Source: Luidia sarsii
Lineage: Eukaryota; Echinodermata; Asteroidea; Paxillosida; Luidiidae
Length of the DNA: 64,000 nucleotides
Direction: 5' to 3'
Assembly (NCBI GenBank): GCA_949987565.1
Contig: OX465105.1
Location: 17,386,137 to 17,450,136 of the forward strand
Part shown: positions 1-10,240 of the stretch, piece after piece
How the letters are laid out: every line of letters begins with the position of its first letter
Position numbering within the stretch: the stretch's first letter is position 1
Made by a program: the position numbers and the translations under genes
The notes under the pieces: model-generated
The model's database searches: none
What the model saw: the letters and a program-made list of their open reading frames with translations, nothing else
What the model was told of the DNA's origin: nothing

Positions 1-231
1 GAGGATGAGGGTTACGGTTACCGCAACTAGGGACCAATGTACTTCCATTTTCCCTTTTTCGTGGGCTGACAAATTTCACCTTTAGGGGGTCCTTTCTACA
101 TTGCCATTTTTTATTTTGGTCCCATCTTTTTAAAAATCCAGGGGCCTCTAATTGCAAACATGATTTCACACGGTTTACTCATGGAGGAAGACTTCAGGGC
201 ATACAATCTCCTTTAATTAAAGGATCAACAA

Positions 232-480
232 ACTGACTGACTGACCTGACTGACTGACTGACTGAATGACTGACTGACTGACTGACTGACTGACTGACTG
301 ACTGACTGACTGACTGACTGACTGACTGACTGACTGACTGACTGACTGACTGACTGACTGACTGACTGACTGACTGACTGACTGACTGGCTGACTGATTG
401 ACTGATTGACTGAACGACTGACTGACTGAACAACTGACGGAATGACTGACTGACTGAATGACTGACTACAGACTGGCTGA
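232..480. repeat. (GACT)n tetranucleotide microsatellite
   Basis: Nearly pure GACT from about 240 to 415, decaying at both ends. The SQSVSQSV ORF on the minus strand is its translation. Confidence 0.95.
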
Positions 481-1167
481 CTGAATGAATAAATGAATGA
501 ATGGTTTCATGAATGACTGAACTTACGACCGACCGATCGACCAACGCACCGACCGACCATCCAACCGATGCACTTTAGATAGCCTCCACACATTGTCAAA
601 ATCAGCTCACCTCATTCAAAACATCTTCAACGCTTTTGCTTGTGCTCACCCTTGGTGAAATCTGAAATTATAAGGTCAGGAATTTGTTTTCACAATATGC
701 AGCATGCCAAAATTAGATCAGTCTGTTGGAGTGTCCTGAACAAGTCAAACTGGTAATGATCATGCACAGTGCTTGTGGCTTTGTGTGCATTCCTTTTGCA
801 AGCATTTTATAATATAACTTATCAGTACATTTACCCATTAGGATCTATGGCTATAAATGCCTCTGTGTGTAATGTCCGAGTTAGTCCGAGTAACTTGGAC
901 CCGACAAGTCACCCTTTTTTATCGAATTTTGAAATTTTGAGGGACGGGTGACTGTAGTCACCCGTCCCTCAAAATTCTACCATCAATACAAAATTCTACC
1001 AACAATATCTCATTCAAAATACGAAGAAAATGAGTGACAGGCTGAATCTGTCAATTGTAAAGCAATTAGCAACCATTTTCTGACTCTGTACCAGTACTTC
1101 CAATTTGATTGCGGTGACCGTAACCCTCATCATCCCGGCGGTCGGAGACCCAAACTACCATGCAAGT

Positions 1168-1251
1168 TAGTCCGAGTAACTTGGACCCTTACAATCGCCC
1201 TTTTTAAAATTTTAAAAAGAGCGATTGTAAGGGTCCAAGTTACTCGGACTA
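1168..1251. mobile_element. MITE, family A, near-perfect palindrome
   Basis: TAGTCCGAGTAACTTGGACC, then CTTACAATCGC, is followed after a short A/T spacer by its inverse. CATGCAAGT precedes and CATGCAACT follows, an 8-of-9 target duplication. The single arm at about 881-905 and the copies at 13602-13720 and 29410-29535 belong to the same family. Confidence 0.8.
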
Positions 1252-1518
1252 CATGCAACTGCAACTGCAAGTACCATTTCTCATTTTCTGGGGTTGTTAA
1301 CTCCGCCACGGATTCATTATAATTTTGTCGACTGTCACCGACGTTCCTTGGCATATCCTCAAAAATTTGCTTACAACCTTTTCATTTAATTACGCTAGAA
1401 ATTCCAGTTTGCAGTGCGCAACCAGGTTAGAGATTTAAATTTAAAATAAAATTTAAAAAGGGCACAAAATAAATGTCCGAAAATTGGGCAAGGTAACGGC
1501 AGTGTAATGTTGTGTTAC

Positions 1519-1665
1519 CTTCTTCCAATCGTCCCGAAACTGCTGGTCATTGAAGTACGTCACGTGTAGGTTGTAGTCCGGTAGGAATGTGTTGTTTGTC
1601 AAAAAGCACTGGCAGAAGTATCGTTTTGGCTCTTTTCCGGGCATACTTTCGGCAGCAGACGACAT
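1519..1665 (-). CDS. probable first coding exon of an unrecognised gene (partial, leaves window on the left)
   Basis: An ATG at 1665 opens exactly 49 codons that end at a good splice donor (AAG|GTAACA) at 1519, phase 0. The peptide is MSSAAESMPGKEPKR followed by a hydrophobic/aromatic stretch containing CQCF, FLPDYNLHV and FRDDWKK. It looks like folded globular protein rather than repeat translation: mixed composition, aromatic residues and no low complexity. I do not recognise the family. No continuing exon is convincing between 1 and 1518, where the bases are mostly foldback elements, so the rest of the gene is probably beyond the left edge. It is transcribed away from the dioxygenase that begins 2.4 kb to the right, so the two may be divergent neighbours. 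It could still be a chance ORF. Confidence 0.45.
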
Positions 1666-4027
1666 GCATGGCGCACACCTGCCTCAGCTCAGCGAAAACG
1701 TAAACAGAGTTGACCTTTCAACTGCACGCAACAGAGCTGGGCCAGGATTGGAGGAAGTTGACGCTACCTCATACATATTCATTATGAAACAAATGCTCAC
1801 TGCTCAGGACTTGTTCGGCGACTTTCCGCCCTGGTTATTTTGTAGTAGTACTAGTACTAGTAGTAGGCTACTTCTGAAGTACTAGGATCTAGTACCTGCT
1901 AGGATCGAAATGTCAGGCCCACTAAAATTTAAGATTTACATTTTGGTAATTTTAGTCAGTAAGCAGTTTGCAACATTTTTGTATATCACTTCTGAAGTAA
2001 GTACGGGGTTGCTTGCTGCATGGGATTTTGTGAAACGATTATTGATATCAATGGTCACTCTTTTCCACTTTTGATCTATAGGACAGCGGTTTCACTTTCA
2101 ATTCCTACTTCTTACAAAATTAACGTCCTCGCCTGATATCATCACATTCACAATAATGCGGCCCCTTTGCTGAAAATGTGCCAAATTGTATTGAGCCGCT
2201 AAAGCATGAAAACTGTTCCTCGTGTAAACAGGATCACAGACCACTATTGATGTGATGTTAATGTGTCTTGACTTGTATTTCCCTTTGCTTAACATAAAAC
2301 AAAAGAGAAGTTTGGGTGATCATTATAATTATAGTTATACATATATAGGCCAATTATGAATCTTGACTTTTCGTGCCTATAAAGCGGTTCTATGAAATTG
2401 GAAGAAGTAGCCTATAGCCTAACATGACTTTTTTGTGTTCTAAAGATTTCTGATACAGAGATAAAAGGTTTGGAGACCCCCCCCCTCCGGCCCCTCGCTT
2501 TCATTCAGATGCAAACAATGATATCATTGTAAACTTGGCTGGAGCATCTCAGGGATCACTCAACTAGTGGACGTAGCTTTTCGAAATTTCCAATGCAAAT
2601 CAATTGACAAACCAATGACAAAACTGAATGGGAACTTTTGAACAAAACAATTGTAAAACAGATTACTGTTTGGGAATCTTAGTGCGAGTTCATTATTAAA
2701 TCGATGGTTATATGACCTTGTAGAAGACTCATCCTCGCTTCGGACAATTAATCATCGGTCTTGCATGGGGAGGCCAAGGCATTTTGATTGTGGGAGGTAG
2801 ATTTGAATATCAATGAAACCATTTTCAATGGAGCGTGGGTCTATATACTTGAACTTCTGACGTGGTTTTCACGGTCGCTTACCGTATTCTAAATTCCTAG
2901 TAGGCCTATTGTGATTTGCTGGGATCGACGAACGAGAGATCTCGAACACGGGTCAATTTGTACATGTAGGGGACCTACACACAGAACTTCAATTTAGTTC
3001 AAGCCAGGAGCAAATAAAAATGTAAGCTCTGATTTGCATTCTAAATATAATTATAGGACTATGTTAGGAGGAGGCCTAGGCCCACGCGTCCCCCTTATTC
3101 TGTATTACAATAGGCCTATTGATTATAACAAGTATAATTATGATTAGTAGTTGTATATAATTTCGTCTAACCGTAGGCCTATAGTCGTTTTATTTTGGTG
3201 TCATGTATAAAAAAGCAATACTTCCTATCGCTTGCGCTCATAATCCAATACCATTGCCCCTCCTAAAAAAATATTGACCTTTAAAATCTGTTTCAGCGAG
3301 TTTGTGCGGAGCTGTCATTGGGGACATTTCCAGAATTAACTTTGTTATGGTTCGGTTCAATTCCAATAGTATTAATTATCAATAATTTTTTGATCAATTC
3401 AACTAAGAGCATGTTGAAGGAATTGACAAAATAGGCCTAATAAACTGTGAAACTGTTCGATGAAAAAGTGTTGGGTGAAAATAATTTGTCCAACACTGGG
3501 CCATAATAGATTACCAAGTTGAGAACTGAGTTTGCGGCTGACTTAGTTTGGCTTAGTTTGGCTTTCAATAACATCGCTACCGGCCGGTATTTTGATCGAC
3601 CAGCGTTGGTTGAAATCTTCTTGCCTGTCAATTATTGTTTAGCCGAGCAGGGAAAATGCTCCCTTGAAAAATTCTTAAAAGGTTTCGGAATGAGGCTGGG
3701 GTTTGATAACGATTTTGTACTTTGTCGTCAGTTGGACTCTTGCGTAATCGTTATCAAAAGACAGACTAACGGCCGCTAACTGATCGCCACATGCTTCGGT
3801 CCCTACAAAAAGATAGACAATCACAGTCGAGTTAAACAAATAAAATCGTTGTTTACACAACCCCTTTTCATATCCTTTGTTGTTGGCGAAAATAATTGAG
3901 GACATTATTGACATCGACCGAAACATTGCGTATTCAATCTGAACTTTCTGTTTCTCCCCTCGAACTGGCACAGCTGCTATACTAATACCGCTTCCTACTA
4001 AAGAATCCCTGCGTGATCTCGTACACC
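1666..4027. other. region between divergent first exons
   Basis: It holds an R1 fragment (1905-1999) and AT-rich DNA. A few CG-richer stretches lie near 3520-3620 and 3760-3960, just before the dioxygenase start. The latter is the likely dioxygenase promoter/5' UTR, but no core motif stands out. The 86-codon plus-strand ORF at 3519-3779 is unsupported. Confidence 0.4.
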
Positions 4028-7000
4028 ATGGCCGACTCGTGTGGGATTCCTGTCATTGACTTCGGCTCGTACCGATTGTCTCTGGACGGTCCAGACAGTG
4101 CTGGCTTCCAGACGCTGGTGGATGACGTCCACCATGCACTGACCACCATCGGGTTCTTCTACATCGTCAACGCCGACTTCCCCTTCGAAAAGGTCAGGCG
4201 ACTTTCATATGTATACCTGTTATAAATGCACAAAATGATAAGAGAGGCTGTTGTCGAAGAAGAACTTTTAAAGACCCTGGCCTACACAACATTGGTCGAG
4301 GTCAAAGAATAGCATCCATACATCGTCTGATCCAACATATGTATGAAATAGCACACCTGTGAAAATTTCAGCTCAATCCGCCAACCGAGTCTCGAGAAAA
4401 TTGTGAAAACCGCTTCATTTGTTTCGCAAAAATGCAGCATTCAACGCCGTACTGTTCCGAAAAATAATTTAGATCTAGCTCGGTGAGACGTAAACTATTT
4501 CTTTTACAAATTTCTCCCAAAATACAACATTTTAGACAAAAATATTTCAGGGAGAGGTTTCTACTCTAACCATCTTCAAACTGTTTCATGTAAATCTGTG
4601 AACATTTCTGTTTTTCGATCTTAACAATATTGTGTAGGGGCTTTAAGAGTTTCCGGGCACCAAAGGTGTCTTTAAAAACTGTTTTTCTTTCTATGTTACG
4701 TTTCTGGTATAGTCTTTTCATCCATCCACGCAACCAAGCACATTATACACATTCACCCATCCAATAACATCCTCATTTCCATCCCATTCATGCATCCATT
4801 CCATTAATCAATCCACTGCGTCCATCCATGGCATCGACCCAACTGGCATGCATCCATCCCACCCACCCACCATGGATGGATTGGTATACTCTTTACTCCA
4901 AAGGATAAAATCACCCTCCGTCGTTATCACTCCAGGTACGGGATATGTACAAAAAATCAAAGGAATACTTCGATCTTCCGCTGGACGTGAAAGCGAAGCA
5001 CTCACGTGACATATCCAAGGGTAGCCATGGTTATGTGAGGATGGAAGAAGAAAGGTGAGCAATTATTAAAGCCTGCTGACTCTGAGTCCACAAACCATTA
5101 GTTGCAGAATATCGAGTCTTCATTTAATAACTCCACCCATTAAAAACGAATTTTGAGCAGTTTTCTTTCAATTTCAGTACCGACCCAGAACGTGACCATG
5201 GTGATTTAAAGGAGACGTTCAACATCAATCCAACGTCGGCCGGTGATGTTAGTTATTGTGGCCGTTTTAGAAATGAAGGCTTATGGATCGGGCTTATAGG
5301 CTTCGGTCTTATTCATCTTACTCGTTTTTATGTCACAGTCATAAAGAAACAAGCGTTTGGCCCCACTTTCTTGGGGAATACCCTGTACCCATCAAGCCAA
5401 CAAAAGTTAGAGGGCCTGAAGTTTCGATCCTAGCAGGACCTTTCTCAAACTAAGGCAATAGGTCCTGCAAGCTGTAGATCAAGCTGTACGTCAGGCTCTC
5501 TAACCTTTGAGATGTATGCACTGCAGGTCATTTTAGTCAGTGAGCATGCAGTTTGCAACAGTTTTTTTGTATTTACTTCAAGCCAACAAACCTTCAAATT
5601 CGGAAACAAACCACAACCTGGATGTTCAGGTTTTATCAGACGGAGACGAAGCCTGAGCCTGAGCCTAAGCCGTCATTTCGAAAACGGCCTATGACTATAT
5701 GAATTATTTTCCACTATAATTATACCCTATGTTAGACAGTGTCATTATATATTTGGACAGTGCATTACACTATATTGCTACTAATACAGCGTGGAAGGTA
5801 TATGAATTTGCTGACGATACAACCTGCCTATCGCCATTTTTAGACACCTCTATTTTCCCATATAGGCTTGGCCGACCGAGTCCGAGTGTCCAGGCTTCAA
5901 GACTACCATGATGGACTTCTTTCAAGCGTGTCTGCCCATCCATAACAGAGTGCTGGAGGTTATGGCACGTGGACTCAAACTTGAGGTATAGGTTTGTTCT
6001 CGTTCAGGCAGCTCGGGAAATATTACTTCATAGATTGACCAGAGACAAATTGAACCCCTCTCCATTACAATAATTTGACAATTGTTTCACCTTTAAAAAA
6101 AATCCAACTAATTAAAGGAAAATTGACTGGGACCTTTTGAGCAAATTGACCAATGGCAAACTCGCAACGAAAACTTTGACTGGACCGTGATTTGACGGAA
6201 CCTGGTTTTGCGTATACCAGCGCTTTTACCTGCATCTGAGCCATCCAGACCATAGATGGTGGCCTTAACTAGTCTTTTTTAAGAAGAGGTTTTTGTTTTA
6301 GAGTTTTGTTTAACATAAACATCTTAAAAGGACGCTATTCGCAACGGGGTTGCCATTTGGTGTAAGTGGTCCATTTCACGTTTGAGACGTTTGGCTGATT
6401 TTAATTATGTAGGTTGGAGTTCTTTGTTGCAATTGAAGCTTTGGATATTTTTTTCAAAATGCAGTGTAACATTCAGAAACGAAGCCAAATGCCTCCCGTT
6501 TCCATGCCCAGTACTTTAAAATGGACGAAAGAATGAACGGCAAAGCCGATTGCCTCAGCCGGGTTAGTTGGAAAAGGGCCCAATGATTTCAACCTTGGTG
6601 CTCATCCGTTTTTTTTTGTTATGATTTATTTGCACCCCCATCCCCGCCGCCCCATTCCTGGTCACCCGACAAGGACCCCATGTTTTTCGCCAAGCACCAC
6701 GCCAACGTATGGACGGACTGCGCCATGACACTGCGCACGCTCTTCTACCCGCCGCTCAGCGGCCTGGCCGTCAAGGAACGGCAAGTGCGATGCGGGGAGC
6801 ACTCCGACTACGGCAGCATCACCCTGCTCTTCCAGCAGACAGCAGGCTTGCAGGTTGGGGATACGTTCCGTATACCCGTATATATAGCGAGGCCCAAACC
6901 TCGAAATGGCAGCCCGGCTGGGATCCCCCCGTACCACATAATTAGTCGTTATGGGCCCATATATTATTTTTTGCACAAACAATTTACGGGGTGGGGACAA

Positions 7001-8554
7001 GGGGGAGGGAAGGGGCTATACCAGTTGAAGTTAAAGCTAGGGATAGGCTTTCTGCACAGCCAATGAGGCTTTCTGCACAGCGAATACAACGTACGTGAAC
7101 AATCTGAGTGACCTGAGACTCAACTTCATACTTTGTTTGTGCACAAACATAATGTGCCGCACGGCATACGGAAAAAAATATCGAAGCCCGGCTCAGTATA
7201 ATAATGCCATGCCAGTGGGCGGTTCACTGTAGAAAGGGCGCTGCACAGGCATCCGACGCCAGTAAAACCAGCATATCTAGATAATAATTATTTAAACGGT
7301 TTGCGTGGTGGAAGTACAAAGAGGAAAATTTGCGGTGACACCACAGCATGAAACACTTCTCTTTAATCCTTCTTGAGAGAGAAGTGTAACATGGTGTCAT
7401 CGCAAACTTTCTAATTAGTACCACCCTGAAAACCTTCAAGTCATATCTGAGGGTGGCTGACAGAAATGCACGACATCACAATTAAATCAGTGTCGAAGAC
7501 TCGGAACAGACATAAATCTTTCACCAAATTACTACAACTTTGTTCAGTCCTTGGAGTATTATAGCTTTCTAACCAGAGTCGGGGTCTGATTTTGATGGGC
7601 AGGTTCGTGAGCGCGATGGGGGCTACGTCAAAGTGCCCATGGTGGATGACGCCATTCTGATCAACACGGGCAACCTGATGGAACGCTGGACGGCCGACGT
7701 CTATCCCGCCACCGTGAGTATGGGCGGCCATTGGGGCCAAAAAAGACAACTCGTCGAAAGAAAGCTAAGGACTAACCGTCGGAGTGCTAGCTAGGCTATT
7801 CTATACATGTGCGAACGCCCAGATCTGGCACCGTTATGTAAAGCATGGAGGAAGTATGGATGACAATGTGATATTTCTCATTTCCACAGGAGCCGATATC
7901 TCATTCCAAGTGTGTTGATATAGGCATACAAGAAATACGTATGTTCTCTTGCCATAACTCGCACTGTGGGCCAATGGCTGCACTGGTTGATTGCGGTGAA
8001 ATGGTCCACAAAGTGGTTCTGTCATCCTCCTGTGTGTTAGTATACAATTACCCGGTATACCAGAAAGCGAGCACTCTCTGAAAACGTGCCCTACTGGGCA
8101 AAGTAGAGCTGGTTAGTTGGCAGTTCTTTATAAAACTGTACCAGGGACACTCTCAGAAACTGAAATTGCACCGACAGGCTAAGTCCAGACTCCAGACAGG
8201 TGAGTATCATCTCTTGTAAAACTGGCCATTATGTGTGTGTTGACTTACCAGACATACTCTCAGAAAACTGCTATAGGCAAGGGCGAGGCAGGCTGGGTAT
8301 AGCAAATGTGATGATCCCTCGTGGAAGTATCGTAATCTATGGCCCTTTCGTGCGCTGATCTCACGCAGAGACACTGCGTCTTCCTGGACGACACGCCCGA
8401 GGAGCGTAGCCGTAGCCGTCAGTCCGTGGTCTTCTTCGGCTTCCCGGACAACCACGCCCTCATCGAGTGCGTGGACAAGAGCGGCAAGTACCCGCCCATC
8501 ACGGCCCTGGACTACCTCAACTACCGCTTCCAAGAGGCTTTCCGTCAGACCTGA
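4028..8554 (+). CDS. 2-oxoglutarate/Fe(II)-dependent dioxygenase, isopenicillin N synthase-like, complete
   Basis: Seven exons join in phase: 4028-4192, 4936-5054, 5178-5242, 5894-5985, 6674-6853, 7603-7713 and 8369-8554, giving 305 residues. The N-terminus (IPVIDFGSYRL, then a helix before GFFYIVN) is the DIOX_N-type domain. The C-terminal part is the 2OG-Fe(II)_Oxy jelly roll. Visible ligands are H190 and D192 in GEHSDYGSITLLFQ, the distal histidine H246 at the last splice junction (PAT|RHC), and R261/S263 in RQS followed by VVFFGFP, where the 2OG carboxylate normally binds. INTGNLMERWT is the usual strand before the distal histidine. Members use 2-oxoglutarate and O2 to oxidise small molecules in the cytosol; the substrate here is unknown. 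The length is slightly short for the family (about 320-350). The distal motif is RHC rather than the common HRV, but the metal-binding histidine is kept. Weakest boundary: the acceptor before 6674. Introns 1 and 3 carry mobile elements. Confidence 0.88.
4266..4645. mobile_element. foldback element, family D, in dioxygenase intron 1
   Basis: The left end is TTTTAAAGACCCTGGCCTAC followed by ACAACATTGGTCGAGGTCAA; the right end is AATATTGTGTAGGGGCTTTA. The interior is the inverse of the 43156-43515 copy (for example AACGCCGTACTGTTCCG against CGGAACAGTACGGCGTT). Confidence 0.7.
5255..5697. mobile_element. foldback element, family F (GGCCGTTTT..AATGAAGGCTTA arms), interrupted by R1
   Basis: The left arm TGGCCGTTTTAGAAATGAAG is mirrored by GTCATTTCGAAAACGGCCTA on the right. 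Internal words CTTGGGGAATACCCTGTA and TTCAAATTCGGAAACAAACC recur in the intact copy at 53563-53823. Diverged partial copies lie at about 24640-24950, 50090-50330 and 61325-61505. Confidence 0.7.
5405..5577. mobile_element. R1 retroposon-like repeat with 13-bp target duplication
   Basis: TCAAGCCAACAAA stands on both sides (5392-5404 and 5578-5590). The inserted sequence carries the R1 core GTTTCGATCCTAGCAGGACC and the end CAGTTTGCAACAGTTTTTTT. It interrupts a foldback of family F (5255-5697). Confidence 0.8.
7289..7428. mobile_element. foldback element, family C, dioxygenase intron 5
   Basis: GCGTGGTGGAAGTACAAAGA, then GAAAATTTGCGGTGACACCA, is answered by CATGGTGTCATCGCAAACTT and TTAGTACCACCCTGAAAACC. 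Confidence 0.65.
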
Positions 8555-9156
8555 GTTTTTGGCAGCAGCGTCGGTCCTATGTCCACTACGTAGACTTGCA
8601 CGACGCGTGATTATAAGTACATATAATGGTGTTTATGGGTTGATTAAAAATGATTTCGTTCATATCTTGGTCTACATGTATGGTTCATTCTTATCCCTCA
8701 TATATATTTTAGATACAAAATTGTTGCAAACTGCTTACTGACTAAAATTACCAAAATGCAAATTTCAAAATTTATTGGGCCTGACGTTTCGATCCTAGCA
8801 GGACCTTTCTCAAAGGCAGTGTATTAGTCATATATTTTTTTAGTAAATAAACACAAGAACGGCTGCAAACTGCTCACCGACTAAAAATGACCTGCAATAC
8901 ATAGGCCCCCTAAATCTCCAATGAAAGGTCCTGCTAGGATCGAAACGTCAGGCCCTCTTATTTTGTTTAACAAATTTGGCGTTTCTATTTTTCCCATGTA
9001 AATCATGCAGACAAGTCAAACACGTTGTATTTTCTTGTAATAATGAATGTATTTATAACAATGTTTTGTATTAACATGTAACGTCTTCAGATTTTTAAAT
9101 ACGGGTTTCGTAGTTTGGCTGCGAGGAAAATGGCAACAAAACTTCCTTCTGTTAAA

Positions 9157-9162
9157 AATAAA
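9157..9162 (+). promoter_or_regulatory. candidate polyadenylation signal for the dioxygenase gene
   Basis: This is an AATAAA about 600 bases after the dioxygenase stop codon. An R1-type repeat (8699-8960) lies between, so it would fall inside the 3' UTR. The call rests only on the hexamer and its position. Confidence 0.3.
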
Positions 9163-9285
9163 ATGGTGCGAAAGAGGGGCATGAAGCTATGATCTCAGTT
9201 TGCATACAAACTCCTTACTCAAATGTGTTGGGAGTACTTGACAGCAACTTCACAAGAGGAGACAAAGTTTAATATTCCATTTATA

Positions 9286-9291
9286 TTTATT
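9286..9291 (-). promoter_or_regulatory. candidate polyadenylation signal for TMX2
   Basis: This is an AATAAA on the minus strand about 950 bases beyond the TMX2 stop. It is supported only by the hexamer, and a closer non-canonical signal is possible. Confidence 0.2.
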
Positions 9292-10240
9292 TCGTTTCCT
9301 TTTAAATTAAACAAGAAAACAGCAACATGATTGCCATGGTAACAGTGATGACAAACTTCAGTCGGGATCTGTTGGCCTGTTGTATTTTTTTCTTAAACAT
9401 GTATTTGAGTGTCATAAACCAATCAAAACCCTACAGGAAGCTTCAAAATACGGTGACACAACTGCGTTTGGTATCTAGTGCCTGGGCTGCGGAAATGACA
9501 TTTTACTTTAATCAGACGAGTGATTTCATGAGGAAATTGCTTTGATGGGTGGAAGAATTAAGTAGCATGCTGGAGGCAATTCGGCACAAAGTATCAAGCT
9601 ATAATAAACTACATTAATGACAGGCCAAATCTTTTGCACTAGTTTCAAGTTTGAATTCTCACTCTACCTGATTCTATGAACTACTGCTACACAGACAGTG
9701 AGGCGGATTCTACCCTATGGGCATCTACATAGTAACCCGTCTACATGGTAAAGAGTCATGGCAACTTAGTAAGATAGACAGTGCCCCAATGCATCGGCTA
9801 TAGCTGGAAATAGCACACACGTCTATGGAGCATTGGCTGTAGCCACTGGCTGGCAGCTTTCAAGGACTCCTGCAGTACATGAAGCCATAGTTGATAAACT
9901 GGGACACGACCTTACCAGTGGTTGGATCAGTTCTAGTTTGTCACCAGTCTTGTCTCTAGATTTCCATTACTTTTTCTATTTTTCTTTTTTTAGAATTCTG
10001 TTTGCACTAAATTGCACACATTCTAAAAAGTCATCTCCATCCAATTATTAAATACTTTTGGGGAAAAATGCATAGAAATCACTCTCCTGAGTCAGCCCCT
10101 TCCCTTGACTTGTCAGAAGCCCCCGGAAAACAGCACCAATGTGTCCATCTCCTTCGGCCATTTTTTTCTCTCGTAATATTGCAACGTGGTGTCCGCAAGT
10201 CAAAAACTCAACTATGAATACTTGACACATTTCGTTTTTT

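Larger units (their letters stand above)
8555..10240. other. intergenic region between convergent genes
   Basis: This stretch separates the dioxygenase stop from the TMX2 stop. It holds an R1 repeat cluster at about 8699-8960 with copies in both orientations, candidate AATAAA hexamers on both strands (plus 9157; minus 9286-9291), and a fragment near 9790-9860 (CGGCTATAGCTGGAAATAGC) that recurs near 54650. I see no coding exon. Confidence 0.6.

Noticed and set aside
194..544. 116-codon ORF of SQSV repeats
   Set aside because: Translation of the GACT microsatellite; no splice or composition support.
1130..1354. 74-codon minus-strand ORF
   Set aside because: It spans the family A palindrome and family B arm; not a gene.
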